Assembly: GCF_023715485.1 (NCBI RefSeq)
Contig: NZ_JAMBOF010000025.1
Coordinates: 1 to 51,266, forward strand
DNA: 51,266 nucleotides
Reading direction: 5' to 3'
Source: Mesobacillus subterraneus
GTDB taxonomy: Bacteria; Bacillota; Bacilli; Bacillales; Cytobacillaceae
Position 1 is the stretch's first letter. Each line of letters starts with the position of its first letter. A program made the translations under genes and the position numbers. Below the pieces are notes generated by a model, which was not told the DNA's origin, searched no databases, and saw only the letters and a list, made by a program, of their open reading frames with translations. Positions 9,488 through 17,652 of the stretch are shown here, piece by piece.

Positions 9488-10701
9488 CGTCTGTTCACCT
9501 CCGAGAAGGCTTCTGAAAATTGACCCTCATGCACCATGACAAGCCTGATTCCTCTGGCATTTGCCGATGACCTTAAAGTGAGCTCAGCCTTAGTAGGCGA
9601 TTCCTGCTCATTCTTGATCAGGAAAATGCTTACCGACCCATTTCTTTGATTATAAAAAGCTGCTTTTTCAATTAGTTCTTTTGTCAATTGAGCGGTAATC
9701 AGCATGATTGAGTTGTTCTGTTGCGCTAAGAAGGTTTCAGCCTCGAGCACCCTGTCAAAGGAGACCGGACTGTCATCCTGGATTTTAGCGAGATGGTAAA
9801 GAAGCTGCTGCTGCTGGATATCTCCGCCGCGGACCGGAAATGCTGTCCTTTCATAACTTGAAGTCAGCAAGCCGACCTGGGCACCTTTCCGCAAAATCGC
9901 CCTGATGACTGAAGCTGTAAAAGAGACGACTACTTCAAAGCGGCCATCAGGAGCACAATCCATCAAGAGTGTCACATCATGTGACTGCCTTTGTTCAAAT
10001 TCCTTGGTCATTATATCATTGCGTCTTGCGGTCGCCTTCCAGTTAATCCATGAAAAACGGTCACCCGGCTGATACTCGCGGACACCGATCGCCATCGATG
10101 TATCACGCTGTACCCGTTCCTTCGAAGCGGTCATCCCCTGATCGAAGTGATGGGCAACCGGACGATAGACCATCTCCTGGTATGCCGGGTAAACGAGGAT
10201 CTTGTTTTCAGCTGGCAGCACCTTTTCTTTTTCTATCAAGCCGAGAGGGTCGCCAGTTTTCAATTTGATGCCGGACAAAAGGTGCTCGCCGCGCGGCAGG
10301 TTTTCAATCGTATAGTCAAAACTGAACACCCGGTTAAAGCCGGGAAATAGCATCGTTTTCGCCTTTTGCAAATCACTGTTCCCAGCCAACGCCTCTCCAG
10401 CCTGTTCTTCAGTAATCGCATAGAAAAGCGGGAATGGAAAATTCCGCTCAAGCATGATACTTGCTTTAAACTTTTCACCCGCATTGTACTCCTGTTTCGT
10501 ATAAACCCTTTCAGCCTTTATTTCTTTAATTGAATAGAAGGCAAGGCCCAACGCATACAGCGCAAACGGCACAAAGCTGTAGAACAGGAACCAGCTGACA
10601 AAGCCGCCCTGGAACATCGCATAAGAGAACGTTACTAAAATTAAAAATAGTAAAACGATGAGCTTCCAAATTTCTTTGAACTTTTGGAAATATGTTCTCA
10701 T
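9484..10701 (-). CDS. yeaD: DUF58 domain protein (YeaD)
   Basis: 405 residues. Two N-terminal membrane helices (about 10-55) precede an extracytoplasmic/cytoplasmic beta-rich part and the DUF58 signature VREYQPGDRFSWINWKATARRNDIMTKEFE region (about 210-240). The C-terminal half resembles a von Willebrand A-like fold (LLMDCAPDGRFE). It is the middle gene of the operon: 1 nt after yeaC and overlapping yebA by 4 nt. In the family it is the presumed client or partner of the MoxR ATPase; the exact role is not known. Confidence 0.85.
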   Translation of the reverse strand: MRTYFQKFKEIWKLIVLLFLILVTFSYAMFQGGFVSWFLFYSFVPFALYALGLAFYSIKEIKAERVYTKQEYNAGEKFKASIMLERNFPFPLFYAITEEQAGEALAGNSDLQKAKTMLFPGFNRVFSFDYTIENLPRGEHLLSGIKLKTGDPLGLIEKEKVLPAENKILVYPAYQEMVYRPVAHHFDQGMTASKERVQRDTSMAIGVREYQPGDRFSWINWKATARRNDIMTKEFEQRQSHDVTLLMDCAPDGRFEVVVSFTASVIRAILRKGAQVGLLTSSYERTAFPVRGGDIQQQQLLYHLAKIQDDSPVSFDRVLEAETFLAQQNNSIMLITAQLTKELIEKAAFYNQRNGSVSIFLIKNEQESPTKAELTLRSSANARGIRLVMVHEGQFSEAFSEVNRR

Positions 10702-10702
10702 A

Positions 10703-11656
10703 TTACTTCACAAGCCTTTGCACCGGCACTGGCACTCTCGCCAACACTCTGTTCACGACATCCTCAGCTGTGATCCCTTCAAATCTGGCCTCAGATTTCA
10801 AAATAATCCGATGGGCGAATACATATGGAGCCAGATACTGAACATCATCCGGAAGGACATAATCCCTGCCGAAAATAAATGCATATGCCTGGGCTGCCTT
10901 CATCAGGGCGATCGAACCACGCGGGCTCGCTCCCAGATATACGCTTGCATGACCACGAGTCCGGCTGGCAAGCTCAACTATGTAGCGTTTGATTGTGTCA
11001 TCAACGTATACTTCTTTTATATCCCGCTGCAATTCGCGAAGATCCTCCAGGGTAACAACCGGCTGCAGGTCTTCGATTGGCAGGTTTCGCTGGGCACGGT
11101 TCAGCACTTCCATCTCTTCATCGAGAGCAGGATAGCCCATCTTCATTTTTAACAAGAAACGGTCAAGCTGCGCCTCTGGCAGCGGATACGTTCCTTCATA
11201 ATCAATCGGGTTTTGTGTCGCCATTACGAAAAACGGCTTTTCAAGGATGTGTGTCACGCCATCGACTGTAACGCTTTGCTCTTCCATTCCTTCCAGAAGG
11301 GCAGACTGTGTCTTTGGCGATGTCCGGTTGATTTCATCGGCAAGAATGATATTGCCCATGATCGGGCCCGGCCTGAACTCGAATTGCATTTCCTTTGGAT
11401 TGTAAATCGATACTCCTGTAACATCGGAAGGCAACAAATCCGGTGTAAACTGTATTCTCCTGAACTGGGCGCTGACAGACTTCGCAAGCGCCCGGACCAT
11501 CATCGTCTTACCCACACCCGGCACGTCCTCAAGAAGCACATGCCCGCCGGCCAGCAATGCGATCAAGCTCAATTCGGCAACATTCCGCTTACCGGTCATG
11601 ACCTTATCAATATTTTCTAAAATTCTCTCTACAGTTGGATTCATTTGGTTCCTCAT
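10703..11656 (-). CDS. yeaC: MoxR-family AAA+ ATPase (YeaC)
   Basis: 317 residues. Walker A is GVPGVGKT-like (EDVPGVGKTMMVRALAKS), Walker B is IILADEINR, and the sensor-1 region is FFVMATQNPIDYEGTYPLPEAQLDRF, all typical of MoxR chaperone-like ATPases. The start ATG at 11654-11656 follows GGGGAGG with good spacing. First gene of the yeaC-yeaD-yebA operon. It probably remodels a DUF58/vWA-type partner. Confidence 0.92.
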   Translation of the reverse strand: MRNQMNPTVERILENIDKVMTGKRNVAELSLIALLAGGHVLLEDVPGVGKTMMVRALAKSVSAQFRRIQFTPDLLPSDVTGVSIYNPKEMQFEFRPGPIMGNIILADEINRTSPKTQSALLEGMEEQSVTVDGVTHILEKPFFVMATQNPIDYEGTYPLPEAQLDRFLLKMKMGYPALDEEMEVLNRAQRNLPIEDLQPVVTLEDLRELQRDIKEVYVDDTIKRYIVELASRTRGHASVYLGASPRGSIALMKAAQAYAFIFGRDYVLPDDVQYLAPYVFAHRIILKSEARFEGITAEDVVNRVLARVPVPVQRLVK

Positions 11657-11851
11657 GGAATTTTCCTCCCCTAAACTCTTTTTCTATTTATCTATTAAAT
11701 TAGGTATTTTTACGCTAATATACGTTATATTCGCTATTTTCTGTAAAAACCCTGTAATATTCTGTATGAAAATATTTCCGCTTTGAGATAGACGTTATTT
11801 AACTGGAAAGGTTTCAGCCCATAAAAAATACGGTCTCCTTCTGGACACCGC

Positions 11852-11880
11852 TTGTTATTTATTTGTAATTTTATGGTAAT
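11852..11880 (+). promoter_or_regulatory. Sigma-A-like promoter for the small membrane protein
   Basis: TTGTTA (11852-11857), a 17-nt spacer and GGTAAT (11875-11880), about 30 nt before the start codon. The pattern match is fair, not perfect. Confidence 0.45.
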
Positions 11881-11908
11881 ATAGAAGAAAAGAAAAGGAG
11901 TGAGTATA

Positions 11909-12100
11909 TTGAACAAATTCCTTAGATGGACCCTCTTATTTTCTGGGATTGGAATCATGATTGGCATGATTATTTTCGGTGTAACCACCGAACGTGCTGT
12001 TCCAGCTGGCGCAGACCTTGGTCTAGAACTTTTTTATGTTGCCGCATTGCTGATTGGCGGACTATTAATCTATTTGAGTACCGCCGTAAAAAGGAGCTAG
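11909..12100 (+). CDS. Small two-helix membrane protein
   Basis: 63 residues from a TTG start; I do not recognise the family. Two hydrophobic segments, LLFSGIGIMIGMIIFGV and LELFYVAALLIGGLLIYL, are joined by a short acidic loop, and the protein ends in KRS. The GTG at 11900 lies within the ribosome site AAAAGGAG, so TTG at 11909 (8 nt after it) is the likelier start. The last 4 nt overlap the stop of the convergent gene 12097-12468. Plus-strand, unlike its neighbours. Confidence 0.65.
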   Translation: MNKFLRWTLLFSGIGIMIGMIIFGVTTERAVPAGADLGLELFYVAALLIGGLLIYLSTAVKRS

Positions 12101-12468
12101 CCTGCTTTCGGAATAGCGCCCATGCCTTCTAAAATAATGCGTGCATCCGAATTCAAATACGCCTCAATATCACTTCGTAAAAACAATAGTGAGTGGTCCT
12201 TGATGACAACCTTCAAACCTCTTAAATCAAAATTAGAGGCATAGCTATTCACCGCATTGATGACAGCCATGTCTTTTCTCGTCAGCGGCTGCTGCCCGGC
12301 TTCCATTCTTTTCGTTAAAAACTCAAGCAAGTCCCTGGCATTCGTCTTTAAATAATTCCGATTCTTGTTCAGAATCTCAATGTTCTCTTCCATATACATT
12401 CTCGCAGCAGCAAAGTCGAGCTCCTCGACACTGTTGTTAATTCTAGCAACCAAATCCAATACGTGCAT
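12097..12468 (-). CDS. Conserved hypothetical protein, mostly helical
   Basis: 123 residues with no motif I recognise. It is helix-rich, with two long amphipathic stretches (VEELDFAAARMYMEENIEILNKN and the C-terminal LKVVIKDHSLLFLRSDIEAYL region). Soluble, no signal peptide. A GGAGAAGG ribosome site precedes the ATG. It stands alone, convergent with the small membrane protein. Codon and base composition fit the host. Confidence 0.7.
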   Translation of the reverse strand: MHVLDLVARINNSVEELDFAAARMYMEENIEILNKNRNYLKTNARDLLEFLTKRMEAGQQPLTRKDMAVINAVNSYASNFDLRGLKVVIKDHSLLFLRSDIEAYLNSDARIILEGMGAIPKAG

Positions 12469-12723
12469 TGCCTTCTCCTCCTGATGTACATATCTGCTTA
12501 CCTTCTATATCGGTAAGGAATCCAGCCACTCAACAGTCTATGTAAAAATTAGTAAATTAGACTTATGAATAGGAAATTCAGTTCAATTGGTCCCGTTTTT
12601 AGTTTGGTGCCCAGCAGCAGGAATATTTCGCTCAATGATTCATTTACGCGTCTCAATAGAACTTGGGACAGCTTTGCGATCATCAAGTCCGTTTAACGTT
12701 ACTATAGCGGCGTTACTAACGCT

Positions 12724-12762
12724 AAAAAAAAGGCGGCTGAGAATAAAATTTGCAGCCGCCTT
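12724..12762 (-). terminator. Terminator of the lipase gene
   Basis: Stem GGCGGCTG / CAGCCGCC followed by T8 on the minus strand, directly after the lipase stop. The interval 12469-12723 shows no further gene. Confidence 0.88.
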
Positions 12763-12767
12763 CATCA

Positions 12768-14249
12768 TTATCTATGAATCTTCCCTGTTTCATCCACATA
12801 GATCGATTCAATGATTGTTCGTTCAAAAGGTTTTCCATTGACGCCTAAGCCAGACACTTCCGTCGTCAGGTTGTAGACTCCTGCATCGGTAAAATCTCCA
12901 TCGGACACAAGTCCTGCTTTAGACCCTTTGCCTGCTTCCTTGAGTTTTTTATGGGAATCCAAGCTGAATTTGACCCACTTTGTTTTATAGGATGCTTTAA
13001 GATTCTTGTTTTTTTCCTTTTTCAGCTCCGCTCCTATTGGGCTATCGATGCCGACAATATATAAATAGGCTGCCGCCGGGCCTGTCACCGTCCACTTCCC
13101 GGCCTGAGGCTGGCCAATCTCGAACTGGTGTACCCAGGCACCTTTGAAAAACTCACCTGTATCCTGTTCCGTTTTTTGCACATCATACTCTTTACCATCA
13201 GGCCCTTTAAGCTTAAGTGATGGCAATTGCCGGTCGCTCAGGAATGCCAGCTTAAACCCATCGGCTCCGTCTTCAACAACAAAGCTATCCTTTATTGCTT
13301 TTTCACCTTTACCGCCTCTGACAATTTGATTTGTTTCTGGTTCTGTTACGGTGGCAAAACTAGATGATATTGCGGCGACAGATTGCTGTGCTGCCATTGT
13401 GTATGGCTTGAAAACTGAAAATGTATAGGAGCCTTCGCGGATCATTGTATGGTTCCATGATGCTTCCCGGACAATCGTTCCTCCAGGGACACGAGAGTTT
13501 GCGACAGTTACCACTCCGTCATTCGCTCCATAGCTGCTTAAATACAGACCTCCCCAATAAAGGGCACTGCCGAACGAACCCCATTTGGTTCCGCCAAGTG
13601 TATAGTAGCGATTCAACTTGGCATTTGCATGAGAATCCGTAATGCTGCGGAAATAACTCATATTTCCTGTCTGGAGCGAACGCGTCGCATCATTATTGTT
13701 GCCAAGGAGCGCTGCCAGCCACCAAGCCGAGCTGCTATGGGCAAGATCTGACAGCTGTGTCCCATGATGTGGTGATGACAGAGTGATGACATTTGATACA
13801 TACTGATGCGCACCATAATGGACGAGTGCGGTCTGCGTATCCACCCCGCCTTTACTGTGGCCAACGACCACCAGCTTCTTATTTCCGAAATACTCATAGA
13901 TTACCTTCAGCTTTCCAGCCAGCATTGCCCCGTTGTCCCACATATCCCTTTCCGGGTACAAGTCAATAAATGCAGTTTGGTAGCCATTCGCAAGCGCGGT
14001 TTCATACATATCATTGCCTTCCCACCACACAGATGCCGAACTGTTATACCCATGAATGAAGACAATCGGTGACTTTCCCGGATCAATATATGCCGGATCA
14101 GCCCCTGAATACCACGTACCCGGAACCCCGGAAGAACCACCGCCCAAATCACCCGCCCTTGCCGCAGCAGGCACCATCAGCAATAAAACAAATAATAAAG
14201 ACATTATTCTCTTACTCCTCCGCAAACCCATCCCCCCATTATTAGCCAT
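12768..14249 (-). CDS. Secreted alpha/beta-hydrolase, lipase-like
   Basis: Up to 493 residues. An N-terminal signal peptide (RRSKR then IMSLLFVLLLMVPAAARA) is followed by a lipase fold: oxyanion region PIVFIHGYNSS, nucleophile elbow VVGHSKGG, a probable catalytic Asp in YGANDGVVTV and His in SWNHTMI. The C-terminal about 200 residues look like a beta-rich accessory domain. Probable extracellular triacylglycerol lipase/esterase. The start is ambiguous: ATG at 14249 or at 14231 (MGLRRSKR) keeps the positive n-region. A later ATG (about 14204) has the better GGAGGAG site but would lose the arginines. Monocistronic. Confidence 0.83.
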   Translation of the reverse strand: MANNGGMGLRRSKRIMSLLFVLLLMVPAAARAGDLGGGSSGVPGTWYSGADPAYIDPGKSPIVFIHGYNSSASVWWEGNDMYETALANGYQTAFIDLYPERDMWDNGAMLAGKLKVIYEYFGNKKLVVVGHSKGGVDTQTALVHYGAHQYVSNVITLSSPHHGTQLSDLAHSSSAWWLAALLGNNNDATRSLQTGNMSYFRSITDSHANAKLNRYYTLGGTKWGSFGSALYWGGLYLSSYGANDGVVTVANSRVPGGTIVREASWNHTMIREGSYTFSVFKPYTMAAQQSVAAISSSFATVTEPETNQIVRGGKGEKAIKDSFVVEDGADGFKLAFLSDRQLPSLKLKGPDGKEYDVQKTEQDTGEFFKGAWVHQFEIGQPQAGKWTVTGPAAAYLYIVGIDSPIGAELKKEKNKNLKASYKTKWVKFSLDSHKKLKEAGKGSKAGLVSDGDFTDAGVYNLTTEVSGLGVNGKPFERTIIESIYVDETGKIHR

Positions 14250-14334
14250 CTTTAAAAGGTATTAAATCTCTTGAATAGTATGCAGGGTAAATAGGTTCAT
14301 TTAGATTGAGAAAATAGTATTATCTTTAAAAATC

Positions 14335-14369
14335 CAAAAGAATAACCTGCCAAAAAATCAGCAGGTTAC
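14335..14369 (-). terminator. Terminator of the binding-protein gene
   Basis: Stem TAACCTGC / GCAGGTTA with an A/T-rich loop, followed by TTCTTTT on the minus strand. Confidence 0.75.
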
Positions 14370-14374
14370 TCCTG

Positions 14375-15367
14375 TTATTCTCCTACTATCTTTGCGTCCT
14401 TCAGCATCTCATCGGTTAAGGTGATTCCTTCCTCCTTCGCTGCTTTTTTGTTGACGATCAGTTCAAGGTTTTCCGGGAAGCCCACAGGCATGTCACTTGG
14501 CTTCTTGCCTTTGAGAATTTCTACAGCCATTTTACCGGTCGTGTAGCCAAGGTCATGATAGTCGAATCCGTATGACGCAAAAGTACCGCGTTTTACAGAA
14601 TCACCTTCCCCCACAAAAGTTGGAATATCTTTATCATTGGCCACTGTTATAACCGACTCTAGAGCCGCAACAACCGTGTTGTCTTTTGGAATATACAGAA
14701 CATCAACACGGCCTACCATGGATTCTGCTGCCTGCTTCACTTCAGAACTCGTGGAAATCGTTGTTTCAACTGCTTCCAGTCCAGCAGCCTCAAGCGCTTC
14801 CTTCGCATTTTTAACATTCACGACAGAGTTTGGTTCCCCATTGTTATATATAATACCGACCTTCTTGGCATCAGGAATAAAGGTTTTAATCGCAGCGATT
14901 GTTTTCTCGATCGCATCAGGGTGTGTATCTGATGTTCCAGTAGCATTGCTCCCCGGCTTTTCAAGACTCTGGACAAGTTCAGCCCCAACCGGGTCCGTAA
15001 TCGCAGTGAACAAGATTGGAATATCCTTTGTTGCCTGGACAGCTGCCTGGGCGCTCGGTGTCGCAATCGCTAAAATCAGGTCATTCTTGTCCGAAACCAG
15101 CTTCTGCGCAATCGACGCATTATTGTTCATGTCACCCTGGGCATTCTGATAATCCAGCTTCAGGTTCTTTCCTTCCTCATAGCCAGCATCCTTAAGAGCG
15201 GCAATAAAGCCCTCTCTTGCTGCATCAAGTGATGGGTGCTCGACAATCTGGGTAATCCCGATTTTCACCGTCTTCTCTTTTTTCTCTCCGCTCGCCTGGT
15301 CACTGCCGCCGCACGCAGCAAGCAGCAGCATCGCGCCACTTATTAATACCGCCAACCTCTTCTTCAT
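14375..15367 (-). CDS. ABC transporter substrate-binding lipoprotein (TrpX/DUF534 type)
   Basis: 330 residues. Lipoprotein signal peptide with lipobox LLAACG (Cys about 19). The mature part begins KTVKIGITQIVEHPSLDAAREGF and contains the IATPSAQAAVQ and LFTAITDPVGAELV motifs of the ABC_sub_bind family. Such proteins usually sit with a permease and an ATPase; neither is adjacent here, so it is an orphan or works with a distant transporter. Family members are often linked to tryptophan or other aromatic substrates, but I see no T-box in the 280-nt upstream region. Confidence 0.85.
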   Translation of the reverse strand: MKKRLAVLISGAMLLLAACGGSDQASGEKKEKTVKIGITQIVEHPSLDAAREGFIAALKDAGYEEGKNLKLDYQNAQGDMNNNASIAQKLVSDKNDLILAIATPSAQAAVQATKDIPILFTAITDPVGAELVQSLEKPGSNATGTSDTHPDAIEKTIAAIKTFIPDAKKVGIIYNNGEPNSVVNVKNAKEALEAAGLEAVETTISTSSEVKQAAESMVGRVDVLYIPKDNTVVAALESVITVANDKDIPTFVGEGDSVKRGTFASYGFDYHDLGYTTGKMAVEILKGKKPSDMPVGFPENLELIVNKKAAKEEGITLTDEMLKDAKIVGE

Positions 15368-15532
15368 CCTTCATCCTCCCCAAATTCACGAAAATCGTTA
15401 TGTATCGTCTTGTTGAATGGAAAATCAGACTATCCCCCTTAAGTTAAATCTTTTATATTATTTTTAATATTCTGATATTAACACGAGCAACCAACTTGGA
15501 CAATAGCAGAATTTAGGGATTTATCACCAAAA

Positions 15533-15562
15533 TTACTGATTCTTTAAAAAGTTACTTATAAT
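15533..15562 (+). promoter_or_regulatory. Candidate promoter of the ECF S-component gene
   Basis: TTACTG (15533-15538), 18 nt, then a perfect TATAAT (15557-15562), about 90 nt upstream of the start. No known riboswitch consensus is recognisable in the leader. Confidence 0.45.
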
Positions 15563-15649
15563 ACCATTGTAAATATAGCAAATACATATTTATTAAATAC
15601 TAAATAAGAAGTATCATAATATTAAAAATAGAAAGAGGTTTATCTATCT

Positions 15650-16174
15650 ATGAATGCAGTATTCACAGCAAAAGAATCGACTAAAACGAGAACTTTAGTC
15701 ATCAATGCGCTTTTCATCGCTTTGACAGTTGTAGCCACAATGTTCATTAACATAAGGCTCCCGATTATGGGGAACGGTGGCCTGATCCACTTGGGGAATG
15801 TTCCTCTCTTTATCGCAGCATTCGTGTTCGGCAGGAAAACAGGTGCGATTGCTGGCGCCTTCGGTATGGGCTTGTTTGATATCCTTTCCGGATGGGCATT
15901 GTGGGCTCCATTCACCTTTGTAATCGTCGGTGCAATGGGTTATGTAGCCGGACTTCTAGCCGAAAAGATGCCTGGCAAAAAAGTGATGGTCTTCTCAGTG
16001 GCTGTGGTCGTTGCCACTCTTATTAAAGTCGTAGGCTATTATTTCGCCGAAGTCGTCCTTTACGGAAACTGGGTCCAGCCATTCGGATCTATCCCGGGCA
16101 ACATTATGCAGGTTGTCATAGCTGGTCTTATTGTTGTGCCGCTTGTGGGACGCATTAAGAAAAGAGCTTTATAG
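15650..16174 (+). CDS. ECF transporter substrate-binding (S) component
   Basis: 174 residues with five to six membrane helices. After a short polar N-terminus the sequence has ALFIALTVVATMFINIRLPI and GGLIHLGNVPLFIAAFVFG, then AGAFGMGLFDILSGW, typical of S components of the DUF1393/HmpT-like group that capture a vitamin or precursor and share the common EcfAA'T module. The substrate cannot be read from sequence. GAAAGAGG precedes the ATG. Monocistronic, with its own terminator. Confidence 0.85.
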   Translation: MNAVFTAKESTKTRTLVINALFIALTVVATMFINIRLPIMGNGGLIHLGNVPLFIAAFVFGRKTGAIAGAFGMGLFDILSGWALWAPFTFVIVGAMGYVAGLLAEKMPGKKVMVFSVAVVVATLIKVVGYYFAEVVLYGNWVQPFGSIPGNIMQVVIAGLIVVPLVGRIKKRAL

Positions 16175-16190
16175 AATATCGTTATTAACA

Positions 16191-16247
16191 AACACCCCAT
16201 GGAGCAGAGCCTTTGAAAGACGGCTGCTTTACGGGGTGTTTTTTTAT
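16191..16247 (+). terminator. Terminator of the ECF S-component gene
   Basis: Arms AACACCCC (16191-16198) and GGGGTGTT (16233-16240) with inner pairing, followed by TTTTTTAT. Confidence 0.85.
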
Positions 16248-16726
16248 ATTAATAAAATAGCTATTTAGTGTTCTCAAAATCTAATAAAAATCAAAGTATC
16301 GATTAGGATGTCGATTTCTAAATGGATTTTGTCGATATTTCTCGGGAAATGTTAAATGTTGAAAAAATGAGGAGTTGGGAAAAGGCAGAACAAAAGGAGA
16401 TTAGCTAAGCCGCATTTGCCCCGCTAATCATTTCTTTCGTTGTTAGGTATTTGATTATATCGTCTCAATGCCCTTCCATATCGCCTGACGCTATTAGCGA
16501 TGGCGATTCTGGATAAAAAGGTTTCATGCCTATAAATTGATTGGTGTATCGTTGAGCGATATGTAAGATGGTGCTCGTCTGTTCATTAAATAAGTTTATA
16601 TCGCCGGGCGATACGCCGCATAATACAAAGTTAATCAAACTTTTAGTATTTAATACTGAACTGACTTCCATTTCACCCTTATGTATATCGCTTAATATTT
16701 TGGAAAATTATCTGTACCTGTCCCCG

Positions 16727-17434
16727 TTATTTTTTGAACAAGGAGAAAAGCCATCCCGGTTTTTTATTTTGTTTTTCAATCTCTTCTTCTAAACGTTTAT
16801 TAAACTCATTTTGTGAAACCCATTCTTTTTTCAGTTCGTCCTGCATTTTTTGCAATTCTTTTTGCAAGAGCTCACTTCTTTGCTTTTCTTGTTCCAGCAA
16901 GTTTTCATAATGAGTGTTTTGTTGTTCAGTTAATCTTTCGATTTTAGCATTCGTTCTTTGCGCTGAATTCCCAATACTTGAACTAATAATATGATGGTCC
17001 TGCTGGAGCTGGGATACCTTCGTTTTAAGCTGGGACATATCGTTTGTCAGCTGGACATTCATTTCACGTGTCGCTGCCAGTTCATTAGCTAAAAACATTA
17101 AGACCTCTTTTAATTGATCAGGGTCCTGCGGCAAATTTCCATATGTATCGCTGGTCGCTATCTCTGTTCCATTAGTTCCTTCTATTCTTTCTTTTTGCTG
17201 ATCCACCAGGTCTTTGGCTGTATCATCCAGTGGCTTGTCCGTATCGCGCAGCGCTATAAGCGCTCTAATATCAGATTCAACAAAGATGCGTCTATCGCCA
17301 TCTTTCATAAACTCATATCCATTGCGCTCTAGTATTTGGCCGTACTTTCGAACTGTGGGAGTTGCAATTCCCACTTCTTCAGCCACTTCCTTGGTAGAAA
17401 AAGCCCGTTCATTCGGTTGTATATCGTTTCGCAT
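16727..17434 (-). CDS. MerR-like HTH / coiled-coil DNA-binding protein (DUF3967/RacA-like)
   Basis: 235 residues. An N-terminal MerR-type winged HTH (about 10-75: FSTKEVAEEVGIATPTVRKYG, then YEFMKDGDRRIFVESDIRAL) is followed by a linker. A long coiled coil (about 110-222) comes next, and the protein ends in a basic/aromatic tip, KKPGWLFSLFKK, that could touch membrane. The plan resembles the DUF3967 proteins of Bacillus plasmids and chromosome-anchoring RacA. The start ATG (17432-17434) has AGGAGGTG upstream; the RTATCGC motif spans this start, which suggests autoregulation. Lone gene between two foreign operons and possibly of plasmid origin. Function is inferred only. Confidence 0.75.
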   Translation of the reverse strand: MRNDIQPNERAFSTKEVAEEVGIATPTVRKYGQILERNGYEFMKDGDRRIFVESDIRALIALRDTDKPLDDTAKDLVDQQKERIEGTNGTEIATSDTYGNLPQDPDQLKEVLMFLANELAATREMNVQLTNDMSQLKTKVSQLQQDHHIISSSIGNSAQRTNAKIERLTEQQNTHYENLLEQEKQRSELLQKELQKMQDELKKEWVSQNEFNKRLEEEIEKQNKKPGWLFSLFKK

Positions 17435-17616
17435 ATCGCACCTCCTGTCCTTTAAATATGAAGGCTTTCAACCTTTTTTGCAAGAGTCATATCGCCCAAA
17501 TAAATCCTGGTGCTGATATTTCTCGATACACTCCATATCGCTTGCAGCCACTTTGACCCACCCTATAGTAATGGCATTGTATTCCGCATCACATACTTGG
17601 AGGTCTTCCCTTAGAC

Positions 17617-17647
17617 TAAAAAGGACCCATCCCAAAGGACAGGTCCA
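17617..17647 (-). terminator. Terminator of the copper operon
   Basis: Stem GGACCTGTCC / GGATGGGTCC (with G-U pairs), loop TTTG, then TTTTTAG on the minus strand, right after copA. Near-identical hairpins recur at 21007 and 21142. Confidence 0.85.
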
Positions 17648-17652
17648 AAATT

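Larger units (their letters stand above)
16176..17541. repeat. Dispersed RTATCG(C) repeat field around a DNA-binding-protein gene
   Basis: The hexamer RTATCG occurs about 18 times on both strands in 1.37 kb (about 1.3 expected by chance), often as ATATCGC. Examples are 16457, 16478, 16546, 16556 (reverse), 16598, 16608 (reverse), 16685, 17037, 17145, 17241, 17421, 17433, 17489, 17524 (reverse) and 17535. A perfect inverted pair TATCGCCGGGCGATA lies at 16599-16613. Copies fall in both flanks and inside the coding region; one covers the ribosome site/start codon of the gene. The gene-free stretch 16248-16726 otherwise holds only a GATTAGC/GCTAATC hairpin (16399-16429). Confidence 0.75.

Noticed and set aside
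15368-15532. T-box or riboswitch between the binding-protein gene and the ECF gene
   Set aside because: No T-box consensus and no stem set matching preQ1, thiamin or folate aptamers on either strand.
16465-16671. Open frame of 68 codons on the minus strand in the RTATCG field
   Set aside because: No ribosome site and its sequence is explained by the repeats.
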